Of a DNA stretch of 64,000 nucleotides, positions 1 through 9,690 are shown piece by piece (within the stretch, counting starts at the first letter, position 1; every line of letters begins with the position of its first letter). A model generated the notes under the pieces. It searched no databases, had not been told where the DNA came from, and saw only the letters and a program-made list of their open reading frames with translations. A program made the translations under genes and the position numbers. Source of the DNA: Pseudoalteromonas spongiae UST010723-006 (GTDB taxonomy: Bacteria > Pseudomonadota > Gammaproteobacteria > Enterobacterales > Alteromonadaceae); assembly GCF_000238255.3 (NCBI RefSeq), contig NZ_CP011039.1, positions 1,475,001 through 1,539,000 of the forward strand, read 5' to 3'.

Positions 1-55
1 TTGCTAAATTGGATATTTACTCATTTTTAAAGCGCTACATCATTAGAGGTAAGCT

Positions 56-1270
56 ATGACGAACCCGCAAAATGTGTCGTTAAATGCGTCAACGGAACTC
101 GAGTTTATCGATCCATCCGCATTAGACATACCTACTGTTAGTTTATTAGATGAAAATGGTCATTTAGTAAAAGGCGCAGTAGATCCAAACATTGATAAAG
201 ACACTGCACTAAAAATTTACAAAACCATGCGATTCATCCGTGCGTTAGATGAACGTATGCAAGCAGCCCAACGGCAAGGTCGCGTTTCGTTCTATATGCA
301 ATGTTTAGGTGAAGAAGGCGCAGTTACGGCCAGTGCCGCAGCGCTAAAAGACAGCGATATGATTATGGCGCAGTATCGCGAGCAAGCAGCATTGCGTTAT
401 CGCGGTTTTAGCTTAGAGCAGTTTATGAACCAAATGTTCTCTAATGAGAAAGATTTGGGTAAAGGTCGTCAAATGCCAATTCACTATGGTTCAAAAGAAT
501 TGCACTACATGACGATTTCATCCCCTCTTGGAACGCAAATTCCACAAGCAACAGGCTATGCATATTCACAAAAAATTCCACACATTAATGCGCAATCGGG
601 CGAGCTTGATTCTGAAATTGATAACATCACGTTATGCTATTTTGGTGAAGGTGCTGCATCTGAAGGTGACTTTCACGCGGGCTTGAACATGGCTGCAGTG
701 TTAAAAGCGCCGGTTATCTTTTTTGCGCGTAACAACGGTTATGCAATTTCGACACCGGCAGACGAGCAATTTGCCGGCGACGGTATTGCCAGCCGCGGTG
801 TTGGTTATGGCATCAAAACAATACGTGTTGATGGTGCAGATGCGCTTGCAGTTTACGCTGCGACGCAAAAAGCACGTCAATACAGTGTAGAAACGGGTGA
901 GCCAGTATTAATTGAATCGATTGCATATCGCTTAGGTGCGCACTCGACGTCGGATGACCCAACGGGCTATCGTTCAAAAGAAGAAGAAAGCACCAATACG
1001 AAATGCCCAATTCAACGCTTTAAAGGCTACTTATTAAGCAAAGGTTGGTTAGACGAAGCGCAAGATAACGCAGAAGATGAAAGCTTGCGAGAAGCAATTT
1101 TAGACGCTGTAAAAGTAGCTGAAAAAGTGGCTAAGCCACCGATTGAAGATTTAGTTACAGATGTGTACGACACACCAATTCCATTACTTGAAAAACAACT
1201 CGAAGCATTAAAAGAGCATGTAAAAGCGCATCCAGACGCTTACCCGACAACCGCAGGGAGAATCAAATAA
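56..1270 (+). CDS. bkdA1: Branched-chain 2-oxoacid dehydrogenase E1 alpha subunit
   Basis: This is the thiamine-diphosphate-binding alpha subunit of the 2-oxoisovalerate dehydrogenase complex, which oxidatively decarboxylates the 2-oxoacids of Val, Leu and Ile. The 404 residues cover the whole E1 alpha family. The ThDP motif starts at [11 protein letters not shown] (about residue 200) and runs to an N-N-G-Y-A-I-S-T segment. The conserved loop [16 protein letters not shown] follows near residue 295. The start ATG has an AGAGGT ribosome site a few bases upstream. The stop codon overlaps the next ATG by one base (TAATG), so translation is probably coupled to E1 beta. Nothing recognisable lies in the 55 bases before it, so the promoter and any upstream E3 gene are outside the window. 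Confidence 0.95.
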   Translation: MTNPQNVSLNASTELEFIDPSALDIPTVSLLDENGHLVKGAVDPNIDKDTALKIYKTMRFIRALDERMQAAQRQGRVSFYMQCLGEEGAVTASAAALKDSDMIMAQYREQAALRYRGFSLEQFMNQMFSNEKDLGKGRQMPIHYGSKELHYMTISSPLGTQIPQATGYAYSQKIPHINAQSGELDSEIDNITLCYFGEGAASEGDFHAGLNMAAVLKAPVIFFARNNGYAISTPADEQFAGDGIASRGVGYGIKTIRVDGADALAVYAATQKARQYSVETGEPVLIESIAYRLGAHSTSDDPTGYRSKEEESTNTKCPIQRFKGYLLSKGWLDEAQDNAEDESLREAILDAVKVAEKVAKPPIEDLVTDVYDTPIPLLEKQLEALKEHVKAHPDAYPTTAGRIK

Positions 1271-2247
1271 TGGCACAAATGAATATGTTACAAGCGATTA
1301 ATTCTGCGCTTGATATTTCAATGTCGGAACATCCACTTGCCTGTATTTTTGGTGAAGATGTGGGTTACTTTGGTGGTGTATTCCGTGCTACCAGTGGCTT
1401 ACAAGAAAAATACGGTAAACACCGTGTGTTTAACACGCCGCTTACAGAGCAAGGTATTTTAGGTTTCGCTAACGGTTTGGCGGCAGCAGGTGCACCTGCC
1501 ATCGCAGAAATCCAATTTGCTGACTATATTTTTCCAGCGTTTGACCAAATCGTAAACGAGTCTGCTAAGTTCCGTTACCGCAGTGGTAATGAATTTAATG
1601 TGGGTAAGCTAACTATTCGTACACCATACGGTGGCGGTATCGCCGGTGGTTTATACCACTCTCAATCGCCAGAAGCGTATTTTGCTCATACACCTGGTTT
1701 AAAATTGGTTGTGCCACGCAACGCTTACCAAGCAAAAGGTTTGTTACGCGCATGTATTAAAGACGATAACCCAGTTATTTTCTTTGAGCCTAAGCGTTTA
1801 TATCGCGCCTCTATCGGCGATGTGCCAGAAGATGATTTTATTATCCCAATTGGTAAAGCGGAAGTGGTTTCTGAAGGTTCAGACATCACGCTGCTTGCAT
1901 GGGGCGCACAAATGGAAATCATTGAAAAAGCAGCTGAAATGGCGAAGCAAGATGGCATTAGCTGTGAAGTGATTGATTTACGCAGTATTCAACCTTGGGA
2001 TGTTGAAACGGTTGCAAAGTCAGTAACTAAAACTGGTCGCTTAATCATCAGCCACGAAGCACCTATTACGTGCGGTTTTGGTGCCGAAATTGCTGCAACA
2101 ATCCAGCAAGAGTGTTTCTTACATTTAGAGTCGCCAATTAGTCGCGTATGTGGTTTAGATACACCGTATCCGCTTGCACTGGAAAAAGAATACATTCCTG
2201 ATGCATTAAAAGTGTTATCAGCAATTAAGCAGTCAGTGCAGTTTTAA
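1270..2247 (+). CDS. bkdA2: Branched-chain 2-oxoacid dehydrogenase E1 beta subunit
   Basis: E1 beta pairs with the upstream alpha subunit to form the decarboxylase of the branched-chain 2-oxoacid dehydrogenase complex. The protein is 325 residues, normal for the family. It shows the pyrimidine-binding region ([15 protein letters not shown] near residue 28), the conserved [16 protein letters not shown] segment, the [19 protein letters not shown] block, and a transketolase C-terminal domain with DLRSIQPWD. It starts inside the stop region of bkdA1 (one-base overlap) and is followed after 9 bases by bkdB, so the three genes form one operon. Confidence 0.95.
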   Translation: MAQMNMLQAINSALDISMSEHPLACIFGEDVGYFGGVFRATSGLQEKYGKHRVFNTPLTEQGILGFANGLAAAGAPAIAEIQFADYIFPAFDQIVNESAKFRYRSGNEFNVGKLTIRTPYGGGIAGGLYHSQSPEAYFAHTPGLKLVVPRNAYQAKGLLRACIKDDNPVIFFEPKRLYRASIGDVPEDDFIIPIGKAEVVSEGSDITLLAWGAQMEIIEKAAEMAKQDGISCEVIDLRSIQPWDVETVAKSVTKTGRLIISHEAPITCGFGAEIAATIQQECFLHLESPISRVCGLDTPYPLALEKEYIPDALKVLSAIKQSVQF

Positions 2248-2256
2248 GGAGTGGTT

Positions 2257-3813
2257 ATGAGTCAAGATTTTATTTTACCAGACATTGGTGAAGGCATTGT
2301 TGAATGCGAAGTAGTCGAATGGCTTATTAGCGAAGGCGATACGGTAGCTGAAGATCAGCCTATTTGTGATGTAATGACCGATAAAGCATTGGTACAAATA
2401 CCTGCAGTGCATAATGGTGTGATCACTAAGCTGTATTATCAAAAAGGTGAAATAGCAAAAGTGCATGCGCCGCTTTTTGCGATGGATGTTGATGGTGCAG
2501 CGGTTACGAGTGCACCTCAAGAAGTAGCGCCAGAAACCAGCACTGAGCAGCCAGTGGTAAGCGATGCGCCACAAGGCACCGCACTTGAAGATTTTATTTT
2601 ACCGGATATCGGCGAAGGTATCGTCGAGTGTGAAATTGTTGATTGGTTAGTTGCTGAAGGCGATGAAATCAAAGAAGACCAAGCGGTTTGTGATGTAATG
2701 ACAGATAAAGCGCTGGTACAAATTCCTGCTAAACACACGGGCCGAGTAACCAAGCTTTACCATCAAAAAGGTGAGATTGCCAAAGTACACGCTCCGCTTT
2801 TCCAAATGCAGGTTGCCAGTGCACAAGTTATCAATATTCAAGAAAAAGTGGTGAACGCTCAGCAAAATGCCTCAGCTAAACAGCTTGAAGCGACACCATC
2901 ACAAGCTATTGCGAGCGGCAAAGCCGTTGCTAGCCCAGCAGTACGCCGTTTAGCGCGAGAGCATAACATTGATATTGCGAAGGTGGATGGCTCTGGTAAA
3001 AATGGCCGTGTTTATAAAGAAGATATTAAACGTTTCTTAAATGACGACAGTACAGCGTCTAAGCGCACTGACGACACATCAGCGCCAGTAGTAGCAACAC
3101 AAACGCAAGCAACGCGCGTTGAGCCAATTCGTGGTATGCAAGCTGCGATGGCGAAACAAATGATGGAGTCGGTATCGACCATTCCACATTTCACATTGAG
3201 CGATGAGATTGATTTAACAGAACTTATTAGCTTGCGTAAAAGTCTTAAAGAACAGTATGCAAAGCAGGGCGTTAAGCTCACCATGATGCCGTTCTTTATT
3301 AAGGCATTGTCTCTAGCGTTAAAAGAGTTCCCTGTGATCAATTCGCAAGTTAATGCGGATTGCACAGAGCTTACATACTTTAATGATCACAACATAGGTA
3401 TGGCGGTTGACTCAAAACTTGGCCTGTTAGTACCAAATATCAAATCATGCCAAGCTAAAAATATGGTGGACATTGCCAATGAAGTATCTCGCTTAACAGA
3501 GCAAGCGCGAGAAGGCCGTGTAACGCCTGCAGATTTAAAAGGCGGCACAATTTCAATTTCAAATATTGGTGCAATTGGTGGCACAACAGCAACACCAATT
3601 ATCAATAAGCCAGAAGTTGCGATTGTGGCGCTCGGTAAACTACAACATTTACCGCGCTTTAATGAAAAAGGTGAGGTTGAATCACGTGCAATTATGCAAA
3701 TATCGTGGTCAGGCGATCACCGCATTATTGATGGTGCAACGATGGCACGATTCAATAACTTGTGGAAACACTATTTGGAAACGCCAAGTGCCATGTTAAT
3801 GGCAATGAGCTAA
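2257..3813 (+). CDS. bkdB: Branched-chain 2-oxoacid dehydrogenase E2 (dihydrolipoyl acyltransferase), two lipoyl domains
   Basis: E2 core of the branched-chain 2-oxoacid dehydrogenase complex; it transfers the acyl group from ThDP to CoA. Two tandem lipoyl domains are visible, each with a DKALVQIP motif; the lipoylated lysines are near residues 43 and 151, an offset of 108 residues. A peripheral subunit-binding domain follows ([15 protein letters not shown], near residue 230), then the catalytic domain ending in the H-R-I-I-D-G active-site motif near residue 490. The open frame extends to a GTG at 2251, but AAGGAG at 2246-2251 is well spaced from the ATG at 2257, so I take 2257. Most bacterial BCKDH E2 proteins have one lipoyl domain; two is a variant. 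A strong terminator follows, so E3 is not in this operon downstream. Confidence 0.95.
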   Translation: MSQDFILPDIGEGIVECEVVEWLISEGDTVAEDQPICDVMTDKALVQIPAVHNGVITKLYYQKGEIAKVHAPLFAMDVDGAAVTSAPQEVAPETSTEQPVVSDAPQGTALEDFILPDIGEGIVECEIVDWLVAEGDEIKEDQAVCDVMTDKALVQIPAKHTGRVTKLYHQKGEIAKVHAPLFQMQVASAQVINIQEKVVNAQQNASAKQLEATPSQAIASGKAVASPAVRRLAREHNIDIAKVDGSGKNGRVYKEDIKRFLNDDSTASKRTDDTSAPVVATQTQATRVEPIRGMQAAMAKQMMESVSTIPHFTLSDEIDLTELISLRKSLKEQYAKQGVKLTMMPFFIKALSLALKEFPVINSQVNADCTELTYFNDHNIGMAVDSKLGLLVPNIKSCQAKNMVDIANEVSRLTEQAREGRVTPADLKGGTISISNIGAIGGTTATPIINKPEVAIVALGKLQHLPRFNEKGEVESRAIMQISWSGDHRIIDGATMARFNNLWKHYLETPSAMLMAMS

Positions 3814-3816
3814 TAG

Positions 3817-3845
3817 AAAAAAGGGGTCACATGACCCCTTTTTTA
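3817..3845. terminator. Bidirectional intrinsic terminator after bkdB
   Basis: A perfect stem (AAAGGGGTCA and its complement) with a two-base loop is flanked by A and T runs. It lies between the convergent bkdB and the minus-strand transporter gene and can end both transcripts. Confidence 0.9.
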
Positions 3846-3850
3846 ATTTA

Positions 3851-5008
3851 CTAAAAAAAGAAGATTAAGTAGCCGATAGCTAAACTAGGTATGGAGGTAT
3901 ACAAGGTTGCTATGAGCGCCGCTTTTGGTGCAAGTGCAATCGCCGGGAAAAGGGCATCACCATCATTTGAAATGGCATTCGCCATAAGTGCCGAAAAGGG
4001 TACTAATCCTTGCATATAAAGTGAGGTGACAAGAATTTGTGGCCCGCACCCTGGTAGTAAACCAATTAAGCAGGCAATAAGCGGCAGTAACACGGCGTAG
4101 TTTTGAAAAAGAGCTGCTATATTCACATCAGACCACAGCACGAATAATTCATAGCCAATAAACGCAGCCACCACCCAACTGGTAATAAAGTGTGTATCTT
4201 GCAGTACCTTTGTCGTTAAATTTTCTTTACTGCAGTCGTCTTCAGCGGTGACATCTTGATAACTTTTACCAGGAGATGAGCACGCCCACAATAGCGCCAC
4301 GATAAAACAACAGGCCGCAGCGATATAACCTAAGCCTTGGTTAATATTTTCATCAAAGTCATATTGAAATGCGACAAGCAGAGCGGCAAGTGTCATCGGT
4401 AACGCGACAATACGCCAAAATTGAAGGCTAATAAAACCAATAGGCTTAGGCAACCTTTGGCACTGTAATTGTTGATGTGATGGTGTATTTGGCGCAAGAA
4501 AATCAGCTGGGTGCAGCAAATTCACGAGCCAACCAAACAGTGTTGCAACTGTAAAACTAGTGGTTAACACCAACAGTGCTGTTTTTGGCTCTGCCGCGAT
4601 AAGTAAGAATGCAGCATCGCCCATAGTGGCAATGAGCACTGCTACCAAGGAGCCAAAACTGGCTTGTTTTTTAGTGTATTGTGTTACTACTATTATTGCG
4701 CCGCCGCAGCCTGGTAGTGCACCGAGCAAAGCGGCAAACGGAATTTCAAGCTTTGGTGCAACCCGTGCAATATAACTCAACTCGAGTTTAGGAAATCGAT
4801 TTACCAATAAGTAATAGCCATAAAGCGTTACTGCAACAAACATAGTTACTTGTAAAAATGCATCGGCGAGTGCGCCGAGCACCACAGCGCGGGTAGACTC
4901 ATTAAAAATAAGGCAGAGCAATGCTATTGGTAAAAACAAGCGTTTATAAGCGAGAGATCTTTTAATTGTGTGTTTTGGTAGCGCGAATTGTGAGAGGGAA
5001 AACAACAT
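3851..5008 (-). CDS. Putative 10-TM heavy-metal exporter (ArsP_2 / PF11449-like)
   Basis: Polytopic inner-membrane protein of 385 residues with about ten hydrophobic segments. Two halves carry the same signature: LLGALPGCGGAIIVV near residue 95 and LIGLLPGCGPQILVT near residue 315. Each is followed by a small-residue helix containing GDA (MGDAAF and NDGDALF). This duplicated PGCG pattern fits the family described as putative 10-TM heavy-metal exporters, sometimes annotated as manganese transporters. The transported ion cannot be read from the sequence. It is transcribed alone, convergent with the bkd operon; a TATAGT-like element sits in the gap before the M28 peptidase gene. Confidence 0.7.
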   Translation of the reverse strand: MLFSLSQFALPKHTIKRSLAYKRLFLPIALLCLIFNESTRAVVLGALADAFLQVTMFVAVTLYGYYLLVNRFPKLELSYIARVAPKLEIPFAALLGALPGCGGAIIVVTQYTKKQASFGSLVAVLIATMGDAAFLLIAAEPKTALLVLTTSFTVATLFGWLVNLLHPADFLAPNTPSHQQLQCQRLPKPIGFISLQFWRIVALPMTLAALLVAFQYDFDENINQGLGYIAAACCFIVALLWACSSPGKSYQDVTAEDDCSKENLTTKVLQDTHFITSWVVAAFIGYELFVLWSDVNIAALFQNYAVLLPLIACLIGLLPGCGPQILVTSLYMQGLVPFSALMANAISNDGDALFPAIALAPKAALIATLYTSIPSLAIGYLIFFF

Positions 5009-5048
5009 ATAGTGTACCTAATCGAATATTAGCTTCACTATAGTACTA

Positions 5049-5077
5049 ACGGTAATGCGAATCAATCACATTACCGT
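5049..5077 (-). terminator. Hairpin downstream of the M28 peptidase gene
   Basis: Nine-base perfect inverted repeat (ACGGTAATG and CATTACCGT) with an 11-base loop, about 23 bases past the stop of the minus-strand peptidase gene. The T-run is weak, so it is a plausible but imperfect terminator; it could also be an operator for the downstream transporter gene. Confidence 0.45.
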
Positions 5078-5099
5078 TTAATTTAATCAATCGTAGTGA

Positions 5100-6725
5100 T
5101 TATTTTTTTCGCTGGAACTCTGATTGACTGTACCACTTAGGCCAAGCCGTGCTGTCAGCAATATCTAAACCAACTTGATAAAACAGCTGTAAGTCCTCAA
5201 CAGCACCTGAAAGGTCCCAGCCTTTACGGTATTGATCGCATGGTTGGTGATAGCATCCACGTAAAATCAGCCCCATACGTTTGCGATAACGGGCTGTTTC
5301 GTCGTCAATCGCTTCGGTGCCACCGCCTGAATACATCGCTGGAATGCCCATTTGTGCAAATGCAAAGTGATCAGAACGATAATAGCCACCAGCAGCAGGG
5401 CGCGGATCGCCTGATAGTGTACGACTTTGCTTTGCAGCAGCACGTGCTAAGTACTCATCCATTTCTGATTTACCAGCGCCAACTACGCTCATGTCTTTTA
5501 CACGACCTAGCAGGTTCAAACTATCCATATTAATATTGGCAACAGATTTATTTGCGTCGATAACTGGGTTTGCTGCGTAATACTTGGCCCCCAACAAGCC
5601 TTGCTCTTCAGCTGTTACCGCTAAGAATGTGACTGAACGAGCAGGTTTCTTAGGTAGCATTGCAAATGCTTCTGCGATTTCAATCATACCCGCTGTACCG
5701 GTTGCGTTATCATGCGCACCGTTATAAATGTTGTCGCCTTTTTTACTTGGATCTTTGCCGAGGTGATCCCAATGCGCTGAGTATATAATGTGTTCGTCAG
5801 GTGTTTCAGCACCTGGCAATGTAGCAATAAAATTACGCGAAACTGACTTTTTAATTTCGCTTTTAACCGTTACAGACGCCGTTAGATCACCCATATCAAT
5901 TGAGTAGCCACCTTTCGCGGCTTTTGCTTTCTCTTTAGCAAAATCAAGTCCGGCTTTCGTAAACAGTTCATTGGCAACATCAAGTGTGATCCAACCTTCA
6001 ACTGCTACGCGATCCATATTCTTGTTTTCTTTTTGAAAACCAAATTGCGGGCCTGACCATGAGTTTTCAACCACCGACCATGGATACGATGCAGGGGCAG
6101 TTTCATGAACTATAATTGCGCCAGCAGCACCTTGGCGTGATGCTTCTTCGTATTTATACGTCCAACGGCCGTAATAGGTCATTGCATTACCGGTGAAGAG
6201 TGACTCGTCTTGCGTAGCAAAACCAGGGTCGTTAACCAGCATTACGACGGTTTTTCCTTTTACGTCTAATCCTTCGTAATCGTTCCAGTTATATTCAGGC
6301 GCGTTAATACCATACCCGACAAATACCAGCTCTGAATTTTCGATGGCTTCAAGCTCGCTCATGCGACTCGTACCCATTACCATATCTTTTTTGTATTGAT
6401 ATGTTTTGCCATCAATGGTTAGCGACATATCAGGTGATGCTTCGATTGATACAAGTGGTACCTCTTGATAAAAGCTACCTTTGTTGCCACCTACAAAGCC
6501 TAATGCTTTAAAATGTTTTTCTAAATAGGCAAGAGTGAGCTCTTCACCTTTAGTGGATGGCGCACGACCTTCAAACTCATCTGATGCAATTGTTTTTATA
6601 TGTTGTCCGAGTTGTTCGGCATTAATGCTGTTATAAGCAGCATCGAGCGCGTGTTGATCATTGGTAGTTGCACAGCCACTTAACAATAAAGAGACGGCAA
6701 TACCGATTGGCGTAAGTTTTTTCAT
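5100..6725 (-). CDS. M28-family zinc aminopeptidase lipoprotein with PA domain
   Basis: Probable exported aminopeptidase. The N-terminus is a lipoprotein signal with lipobox L-S-G-C (Cys about residue 18), so the mature protein should be membrane-anchored. A protease-associated insert lies around residues 130-280 (ELVFVGYGINAPEYNWNDYE and GAAGAIIVHE). The M28 metal ligands are visible in order: HWDH, the aspartate in NGAHDNATG, the glutamates in TAEEQG, the aspartate in NMDSLN, and the histidine in YRSDHFAFA. At 541 residues it matches the long PA-containing M28 proteins common in Alteromonadales. It is monocistronic and divergent from the DUF3025 gene; the 107-base gap must hold both promoters. 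Substrate preference is unknown. Confidence 0.9.
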   Translation of the reverse strand: MKKLTPIGIAVSLLLSGCATTNDQHALDAAYNSINAEQLGQHIKTIASDEFEGRAPSTKGEELTLAYLEKHFKALGFVGGNKGSFYQEVPLVSIEASPDMSLTIDGKTYQYKKDMVMGTSRMSELEAIENSELVFVGYGINAPEYNWNDYEGLDVKGKTVVMLVNDPGFATQDESLFTGNAMTYYGRWTYKYEEASRQGAAGAIIVHETAPASYPWSVVENSWSGPQFGFQKENKNMDRVAVEGWITLDVANELFTKAGLDFAKEKAKAAKGGYSIDMGDLTASVTVKSEIKKSVSRNFIATLPGAETPDEHIIYSAHWDHLGKDPSKKGDNIYNGAHDNATGTAGMIEIAEAFAMLPKKPARSVTFLAVTAEEQGLLGAKYYAANPVIDANKSVANINMDSLNLLGRVKDMSVVGAGKSEMDEYLARAAAKQSRTLSGDPRPAAGGYYRSDHFAFAQMGIPAMYSGGGTEAIDDETARYRKRMGLILRGCYHQPCDQYRKGWDLSGAVEDLQLFYQVGLDIADSTAWPKWYSQSEFQRKK

Positions 6726-6832
6726 AATTCAACCTGTGTCACAAATTTAGGCGATTATAAAAACTAGTTTAGTGTTGTGCTAGTAAATGCGTTAAAGTAC
6801 GCGTTTTAGTTTTTACTTTTTAAATCACCAGA

Positions 6833-7642
6833 ATGAAATTTGAAGCCCCAGCACATTGGACGACTGATTTTTTACATCATGGGATCTTTGACGATTTAAA
6901 CGCCTTATTTAATTTAACGCAATTTTCCAACTGGCCAACACTTGATTGGCTAAACTCCTTAGCTATAAACATAACAAACCGAAATAACCAGCAAATTTCA
7001 TTTGTTGCCAATGACGATGTTGACTGGCAACACGGTTATTACGAAGAAATCATTTTTGATAAGGGAGAGATCCCAACGCGTTTGGAGAACTGGCACGATT
7101 TGTTTGGTGCCTTTATTTGGTTACTCTTTCCAAAGACAAAGGCATTGCTTAATCAATTACATATTGAGCAAATAAATAAACATGGTAAAACCGAGCGCTC
7201 AAAAAAGCGCAATGCTATCACATTATTGGATGAATGCGGCGTGTTAGTCGTATGTGACCAAGCACAGGCAGATTTATTGAAAAATCACTTATGGGTCGAA
7301 GGTTTTTATAATCAGCGTGAACAGTGGCACAGTACGATTTATCCGTTTATGTTTGGCCATGCAAATTACGAAATGGCAACACGCCCTTACCTTGGATTAA
7401 CCGGAAAAGCCCTGTATATCACCGTTGAACATCAATTAATGCCAAAATGCCTGAAAGATAGGTATGCTTGGCTAGACAGTTATCTTGAAAATCTTATTGA
7501 AAACGAAGACATTCTTTGCGATAACAGCAGTTTGTTTCCATTACCGTTACTTGGCGTACCAAATTGGTACGAGCAAAACAAAGAAAAAGCATTTTACGAA
7601 AATACCGATTATTTTCGTCCTAAACGAAGGAAGTTGAAATGA
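6833..7642 (+). CDS. DUF3025 family protein
   Basis: A 269-residue protein of the DUF3025 type, with no signal peptide or membrane segment. The family is recognised by the block WHDLFGAFIWLLFPKTKALLN (near residue 92) and the LLDECGVLVVCDQAQADLL region. No catalytic function is established to my knowledge. It overlaps the ABC ATPase gene by four bases (ATGA), so it is co-translated with natA and natB and may be linked to their function. No convincing Shine-Dalgarno is seen ahead of the ATG. Confidence 0.8.
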   Translation: MKFEAPAHWTTDFLHHGIFDDLNALFNLTQFSNWPTLDWLNSLAINITNRNNQQISFVANDDVDWQHGYYEEIIFDKGEIPTRLENWHDLFGAFIWLLFPKTKALLNQLHIEQINKHGKTERSKKRNAITLLDECGVLVVCDQAQADLLKNHLWVEGFYNQREQWHSTIYPFMFGHANYEMATRPYLGLTGKALYITVEHQLMPKCLKDRYAWLDSYLENLIENEDILCDNSSLFPLPLLGVPNWYEQNKEKAFYENTDYFRPKRRKLK

Positions 7643-8427
7643 TAGAAGTGTCGGCGCTGAAAAAGCGTTTTAAGCTTACTAAAGATCACAAAGTAAAAAA
7701 CCAAGAAAAAAAGGATCCTAGAGAAGACAAAGATTACTTTCACTCAGTTCGTGATGTGTCGTTTACCTGTAACAAGGGTGAAGTACTGGGTTTATTAGGA
7801 CCAAATGGAGCCGGTAAAACTACGACATTACGCATGCTTTCAACTGCATTGGGCCCTGATGCTGGAAAAATTGAAATTAACGGCATAGATGTTGTTAAAA
7901 AGCCACTTGAAGCACGTAAAAAGATTGGCTTTTTATCAGGTTCTACCGGACTTTACGGGCGTTTAACGGCGAAGGAAAACATCGAGTATTTTGCACGGCT
8001 TCATGGCATGAATAAGCAAGCGGTAAAAACGCGTTGTGAAGAGTTATTTGAAATGCTTGATATGCATAGCTTTTTAGATAAGCGAGCGGAGCATTTATCA
8101 ACCGGCATGAAGCAAAAAACCAATATTGCCCGTGCAGTAGTGCATAACCCCGAAGTGATTGTGCTTGATGAGCCAACAACGGGCCTTGATATTATGACAA
8201 CGCAAACTGTTATTAGCTTTATTCAAAGTATTAAAGCGCAGGGCACACCGGTTATCTTCTCAACTCACCATTTAGATGAAGTTGAGCTTTTATGTGAACG
8301 CGTAAGTGTTATTGATAAAGGCATTACCTGTTTTGATGGTACGATTGATGAATTTAAAGCACGTGGCCAAAGCGATGTATTAAACAATGCGTTTTTAACG
8401 ATTTTGAAGGAGCAACAAAGTGTTTGA
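7639..8427 (+). CDS. natA: ABC transporter ATP-binding protein, NatA type
   Basis: Cytoplasmic ATPase of an ABC exporter, 262 residues. Walker A is GPNGAGKTT (about residues 54-62), the signature is LSTGMKQK (near 152), Walker B is [12 protein letters not shown] (near 173), and the switch histidine is in STHHLDE. The N-terminal extension with a charged K-rich stretch (residues 10-35) before the Walker A strand fits the NatA/CcmA-like sodium-export group. It starts within the stop of the DUF3025 gene and overlaps natB by eight bases. Sodium export is inferred only from similarity to the NatAB type. Confidence 0.85.
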   Translation: MIEVSALKKRFKLTKDHKVKNQEKKDPREDKDYFHSVRDVSFTCNKGEVLGLLGPNGAGKTTTLRMLSTALGPDAGKIEINGIDVVKKPLEARKKIGFLSGSTGLYGRLTAKENIEYFARLHGMNKQAVKTRCEELFEMLDMHSFLDKRAEHLSTGMKQKTNIARAVVHNPEVIVLDEPTTGLDIMTTQTVISFIQSIKAQGTPVIFSTHHLDEVELLCERVSVIDKGITCFDGTIDEFKARGQSDVLNNAFLTILKEQQSV

Positions 8428-9622
8428 GGTATTTTTAAAAGAGTTAAAAGAACTGCTGCGCGATAGAAAAACCCTTATTTTTGTCGTTGCCTTACCGGTT
8501 GCAATTTTTCCGGTGATTTTTGCGCTGATGGGCTTTCTAATGAGTAAAGCAGCCTTAGAGGCTGAGCAAAAGGTTCATAATTACGCAATTATAAACGCTG
8601 AGTACGCACCTGAATTTAAAGACAAATTGTTTTTTCATAAAAACTTTAAGCTAGTAGAAGGTGACTTCAAAACCGTTGAAGAATTAAAACAAGCGGTGAA
8701 AGACGAAGTAATTGATGTCGGTATTGTTATTCCTTCAGATGCGCGCGACGCGTTGGAAAATGGTAGCAGTAATGAATGGCAAATTGTATTTAACGATGCG
8801 TCATCACTGAGTTTTATTTTTACCCGCATTAAAGAAATGGCGGAAGAGTTTTCGCAAACATTACAAAGTGAGCAATTTAACAAGCTCGGTATTGCGAAAG
8901 AGCATCAAGAATCACTATTGAACCCTGTTGTATTAGAAAAAGTAGATACCGCCGATTTACGTGAAAACTTAGGTGAAAAACTCGGCGCGTTAATTCCATA
9001 TTTATTGATCCCGTTAGTGCTTGCTGGTGCAAGTTATCCAGCCATTGATTTAGGCGCGGGTGAAAAAGAACGCGGTACATTAGAAACTCTACTGCTTACA
9101 CCAATTCCACGTACCGAACTGGTATTGGGCAAGTTCTTTACAGTACTTTTTACCTCACTTGCCACGGCATTAATAACCGTTGCCAGTATGGGAGTCTGGA
9201 TGAAGTTGGCAAGTAGCTTCTTTGACGTTGAAAAAATAACTGATGCATTTTCAATGCTAGGTTTTATGGACTTTGCCTTGATCTTATTACTGCTAATTCC
9301 ACTTGCGTGCGTATTTTCATCACTCGTGCTTGCGATTTCAATCTATGCACGTTCGTTTAAAGAAGCGCAAAACTATATGGGACCATTATCAATGCTGGCG
9401 TTTTTACCGCTGATTGTTGCCATGATGCCAAATATGGAACTCAGCATGAGTACAGCTATGGTGCCAATTACCAATGTTGCATTAGCAATTAAAGAAATTA
9501 TTAAAGGCACAGTAGATTATAGCTATGTTGGTATGATTTTTATTGCTACTGCTGTTTTAGCTGGTGTATTAATGGCTGCATGCGTACATTGGTTTAAAAA
9601 AGAAGAAGTGTTATTTAGATAA
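8420..9622 (+). CDS. natB: ABC transporter permease, NatB type
   Basis: Membrane partner of NatA, 400 residues. It has an N-terminal membrane segment (about residues 18-42), a large extracytoplasmic domain (about 45-185), then a cluster of C-terminal membrane segments, the usual ABC-2 type exporter layout. The region P-Y-L-L-I-P-L-V followed by GAGEKERGTLETLLLTP is the characteristic coupling segment of NatB/ABC-2 permeases. The start is GTG at 8420, chosen because AAGGAG at 8407-8412 is well placed and no ATG fits. It ends the operon; a bidirectional terminator follows. Confidence 0.85.
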   Translation: MFEVFLKELKELLRDRKTLIFVVALPVAIFPVIFALMGFLMSKAALEAEQKVHNYAIINAEYAPEFKDKLFFHKNFKLVEGDFKTVEELKQAVKDEVIDVGIVIPSDARDALENGSSNEWQIVFNDASSLSFIFTRIKEMAEEFSQTLQSEQFNKLGIAKEHQESLLNPVVLEKVDTADLRENLGEKLGALIPYLLIPLVLAGASYPAIDLGAGEKERGTLETLLLTPIPRTELVLGKFFTVLFTSLATALITVASMGVWMKLASSFFDVEKITDAFSMLGFMDFALILLLLIPLACVFSSLVLAISIYARSFKEAQNYMGPLSMLAFLPLIVAMMPNMELSMSTAMVPITNVALAIKEIIKGTVDYSYVGMIFIATAVLAGVLMAACVHWFKKEEVLFR

Positions 9623-9660
9623 CAATTGGTTAGATAACAATTTTAAAAAATGGAATTGTA

Positions 9661-9689
9661 AAACGCCCAACACAGGTTGGGCGTTTTTG
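9661..9689. terminator. Bidirectional terminator between natB and the OmpA-like gene
   Basis: Stem CGCCCAAC with its complement GTTGGGCG, a four-base loop, preceded by AAA and followed by T5. It lies between convergent genes and serves both. Confidence 0.9.
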
Positions 9690-9690
9690 T

